Program-made: the position numbers and the translations under genes
The notes under the pieces: generated by a model
Seen by the model: the letters and a program-made list of their open reading frames with translations, nothing else
What the model was told of the DNA's origin: nothing
Databases searched by the model: none
Part shown: positions 61,923 to 64,000 of the stretch, one piece after another
Layout: each line of letters opens with the position of its first letter
Position numbering within the stretch: the stretch's first letter is position 1
From: Saccharomonospora marina XMU15
GTDB taxonomy: Bacteria > Actinomycetota > Actinomycetes > Mycobacteriales > Pseudonocardiaceae
DNA length: 64,000 nucleotides
Assembly (NCBI RefSeq): GCF_000244955.1
Contig: NZ_CM001439.1
Span: 1,764,628 to 1,828,627, forward strand
Direction: 5' to 3'

Positions 61923-62885
61923 ATGCGGATCGTGATCGCTCTCGGCGGAAACGCCATGACCGCGGCCGACGGGCAGGCACGCCCGCAGGACCAGCGGGCG
62001 GCCATCACCGAGGCGGCGGAGCCGATCGCGGACCTGGTCGCCGCCGGCCACCAGCTGCTGCTCACCCACGGCAACGGGCCGCAGGTGGGCAACCTGCTGG
62101 TCAAGAACGAACTCGCCGCCGACGTGGTCGCCCCGGTGCCGCTGGATTGGTGCGGGGCACAGACGCAGGCCACCATCGGCATGCTGTTGCTGAATGCGCT
62201 GGACCGGGCGCTGTCGGTGCGCGGGCTCGGCGCGCGGACTGCCGCGCTGGTCTCGCGTACGCTCGTCGATCCCGACGACGAGGGCATGCGCACCTACAGC
62301 AAGCCCATCGGGCGTTACCTCCCGCCGGCCGAGGTCGAGAAGCTGAAGGCGCACGGGCAGCGGTTCGTCGAGGTGCCGCGACGGGGCTGGCGGCGCGTCG
62401 TCGCGTCACCGCGACCACGGCAGGTGCTGGACCTGCCCGCTGCCGAGGTGCTGCTGGAGGCAGGCTACGTCGTCGTGTGCTCCGGCGGCGGCGGGATACC
62501 CACCATGAGGGCCGGGGACGGCAGCCTGCACGGTGTGGAGGCCGTTATCGACAAGGACCTCACCGCCGCGTTGCTCGCCGAGCAGCTCGGCGCCGACGTG
62601 CTGGTGATCGCCACCGATGTGGAGGCGGTGGTGGCGGGTTGGGGAACGCGGGCCGCCACATCGATCGGCCGGGTCAGCAGCACGCGACTGCGCGAGATCG
62701 CCGAGGAACACGCCTTCGCCGCGGGGTCGATGGGCCCCAAGGTGGAAGCGGTCATCCGGTTCGTCGAGCGGGCAGGGGGCAGCGGGATCATCACCTCGCT
62801 GCACCGGTTGGCCGACGCTCTCGACGGCACGGTGGGTACCCATGTCGTTCCCGATGAGACCGGGACCGGCGCGCGTTCCGCCTGA
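61923..62885 (+). CDS. arcC: Carbamate kinase
   Basis: A 320-aa amino-acid-kinase-fold enzyme (IALGGNAM at 4-11, [40 protein letters not shown]) that converts carbamoyl phosphate and ADP to ATP, CO2 and ammonia. No arginine deiminase or ornithine carbamoyltransferase gene is nearby. In this locus the carbamoyl phosphate donor is most plausibly the FdrA/DUF1116/DUF2877 transferase, as in the E. coli allantoin pathway. The ATG has no good ribosome-binding site. Confidence 0.93.
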   Translation: MRIVIALGGNAMTAADGQARPQDQRAAITEAAEPIADLVAAGHQLLLTHGNGPQVGNLLVKNELAADVVAPVPLDWCGAQTQATIGMLLLNALDRALSVRGLGARTAALVSRTLVDPDDEGMRTYSKPIGRYLPPAEVEKLKAHGQRFVEVPRRGWRRVVASPRPRQVLDLPAAEVLLEAGYVVVCSGGGGIPTMRAGDGSLHGVEAVIDKDLTAALLAEQLGADVLVIATDVEAVVAGWGTRAATSIGRVSSTRLREIAEEHAFAAGSMGPKVEAVIRFVERAGGSGIITSLHRLADALDGTVGTHVVPDETGTGARSA

Positions 62886-62910
62886 ACATCCCAGAAGGAA
62901 GGAAGCAGAC

Positions 62911-64000
62911 ATGCCACCCGCGATCGAAGTACGCAAGGTGCCGATCCACTCGGTCGCCGACGCGAGCGAGCTGGCCAAGCTGATCGACGAGCGCGTGCTT
63001 GAGGCCGACAGGGTCGTCGCCATCATCGGCAAGACCGAGGGCAACGGCGGGGTGAACGACTTCACCCGGATCATCGCCGACCGCGCCTTCCGCGAGGTGC
63101 TCGTGGAAAAGGGCACCCGGTCGATGGAGGAGGTTCGGCAGGTCCCGATCGTGTGGTCGGGCGGGACCGACGGCGTGATCAGCCCGCACGCCACGATCTT
63201 CGCCACCGTCGAGGAAGGCAAGGCCGAACCCACCGACGAACCACGGTTGACGGTCGGGTTCGCGATGAGCGAGCAGCTGCTGCCCGAGGAGATCGGCCGC
63301 CGCCCGATGATCGAGAAGGTCGCGGCCGGGGTGAAGGAAGCCATGGCCCGCGCGGGCATCACCGACCCCGCCGACGTGCACTATGTACAGACGAAGACGC
63401 CGCTGCTGACCATCGAAACGATCCGCGACGCCAAGAGCCGGGGCAAGTCGGTGTGGACCGAGCACACGCTGGAGTCGATGGACCTGTCCAACGGCACCAC
63501 CGCGCTCGGCATCGCGGTGGCACTCGGCGAGATCGACATGCCCAGTGACGAGGACGTCATGCACAACCGCGACCTGTACTCCAAGGTCGCGTCGTGCTCC
63601 TCGGGCGTGGAACTGGACAGGGCGCAGATCGTGGTCGTCGGCAACGCCAGGGGCGTCGGCGGCCGGTACCGCATCGGCCACTCCGTGATGCGCGACGCGC
63701 TCGACCAGGACGGCATCTGGGACTCCGTTCGCGACGCCGGGCTCGGCCTTCCCGCGGTCCCTCACTCCCGTGACCTGGACGGTCGGCTGGTGAACGTGTT
63801 CCTCAAGTGCGAGGCCTCACCGGACGGCATGGTGCGCGGGCGGCGCAACGCGATGCTCGACGACTCCGATGTGCACTGGCACCGCCAGATCAAGGCATGC
63901 GTGGGTGGCGTCACCGCCGCGGTGACCGGTGACCCGGCTGTCTTCGTGTCCGTCTCGGCCGTCCATCAGGGTCCTTCCGGGGGTGGAACGGTGGCGGCGA
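62911..64000 (+). CDS. Barbiturase / ring-opening amidohydrolase (3' end outside window)
   Basis: The first 363 codons of a cyanuric acid amidohydrolase/barbiturase family protein, still open at the window end, so only the last few residues are probably missing. [16 protein letters not shown] (Lys41), WSGGTDG (Ser83), QTKTPLL (Lys162), [10 protein letters not shown] (Ser230/231), [14 protein letters not shown] give the three Ser-Lys sites of the three-fold fold. Residues around GKTEGNGG and [13 protein letters not shown] are, as I recall them, very like Rhodococcus barbiturase, which opens barbiturate to ureidomalonate. Cyanuric acid hydrolase is the alternative. GAAGGAAGGA site before the ATG, 25 bases after carbamate kinase. 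Confidence 0.9.
   Translation, partial: MPPAIEVRKVPIHSVADASELAKLIDERVLEADRVVAIIGKTEGNGGVNDFTRIIADRAFREVLVEKGTRSMEEVRQVPIVWSGGTDGVISPHATIFATVEEGKAEPTDEPRLTVGFAMSEQLLPEEIGRRPMIEKVAAGVKEAMARAGITDPADVHYVQTKTPLLTIETIRDAKSRGKSVWTEHTLESMDLSNGTTALGIAVALGEIDMPSDEDVMHNRDLYSKVASCSSGVELDRAQIVVVGNARGVGGRYRIGHSVMRDALDQDGIWDSVRDAGLGLPAVPHSRDLDGRLVNVFLKCEASPDGMVRGRRNAMLDDSDVHWHRQIKACVGGVTAAVTGDPAVFVSVSAVHQGPSGGGTVAA

Noticed and set aside
62911-64000. Annotation simply as cyanuric acid amidohydrolase
   Set aside because: The family covers both activities. No biuret or allophanate hydrolase genes lie nearby, while a uracil-type permease does, so barbiturase is favoured.

Overview
This is a GC-rich actinomycete chromosome segment, most likely from the Pseudonocardiaceae (Saccharomonospora/Prauserella/Amycolatopsis-like). 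The evidence is the high GC codon use, frequent GTG starts, dense ATGA/GTGA stop-start overlaps, a WhiB3-like protein, a SigD/ShbA-type sigma factor, an ANTAR protein, an F420-type luciferase-like oxidoreductase and an APS-reductase-type CysH. I saw no tRNA, rRNA, CRISPR array, insertion sequence or phage gene. The family placement is inferred from gene content, not from a database search.

Region 1 (1-6.1 kb, minus strand) is an assimilatory sulfate reduction operon: a candidate cysteine-attenuation leader peptide, ferredoxin sulfite reductase, a 57-aa double-CxxC protein, an Fe-S APS reductase, CysD, CysN and a CbiX-type chelatase. Region 2 (6.1-27 kb) is mixed core genome: CstA with a small protein ending in Cys-Cys and an ArsA-like ATPase; an isoaspartyl-methyltransferase-like enzyme; HemW; a Baeyer-Villiger-type monooxygenase divergent from a TetR regulator; regulators (WhiB3, ANTAR, SigD, STAS); the suicidal uracil-DNA glycosylase UdgX; and a glycerate pathway pair whose kinase is frameshifted.

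Region 3 (27.1-34.7 kb) is a complete protocatechuate branch of the beta-ketoadipate pathway, pcaIJFHGBDC plus the IclR regulator pcaR, with a recognisable promoter and palindromic operator. Region 4 (34.6-45.5 kb) holds maturation and structural genes for a molybdenum hydroxylase of the CO-dehydrogenase-like form II type (MocA-like, MoxR, CoxE, XdhC, CoxS-L-M-G), plus a flavin monooxygenase and a VOC/AraC pair.

Region 5 (46.1-64 kb) is the most interesting part. A PucR regulator sits between a divergent operon encoding FdrA, DUF1116 and DUF2877 proteins (relatives of the E. coli oxamate carbamoyltransferase subunits) and a forward set: a UraA-type uracil permease, a second molybdenum hydroxylase (M-S-L-G), HyuA/HyuB, carbamate kinase and a ring-opening amidohydrolase very like barbiturase (cut by the window end). 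Together they suggest oxidative uracil/thymine catabolism: uracil to barbiturate (Mo hydroxylase), barbiturate to ureidomalonate (barbiturase), then phosphorolytic carbamoyl transfer instead of simple hydrolysis, giving carbamoyl phosphate and, through carbamate kinase, ATP. The last two steps are inferred from the close chemical analogy of ureidomalonate to oxalurate. I know of no description of this route, but could not search.
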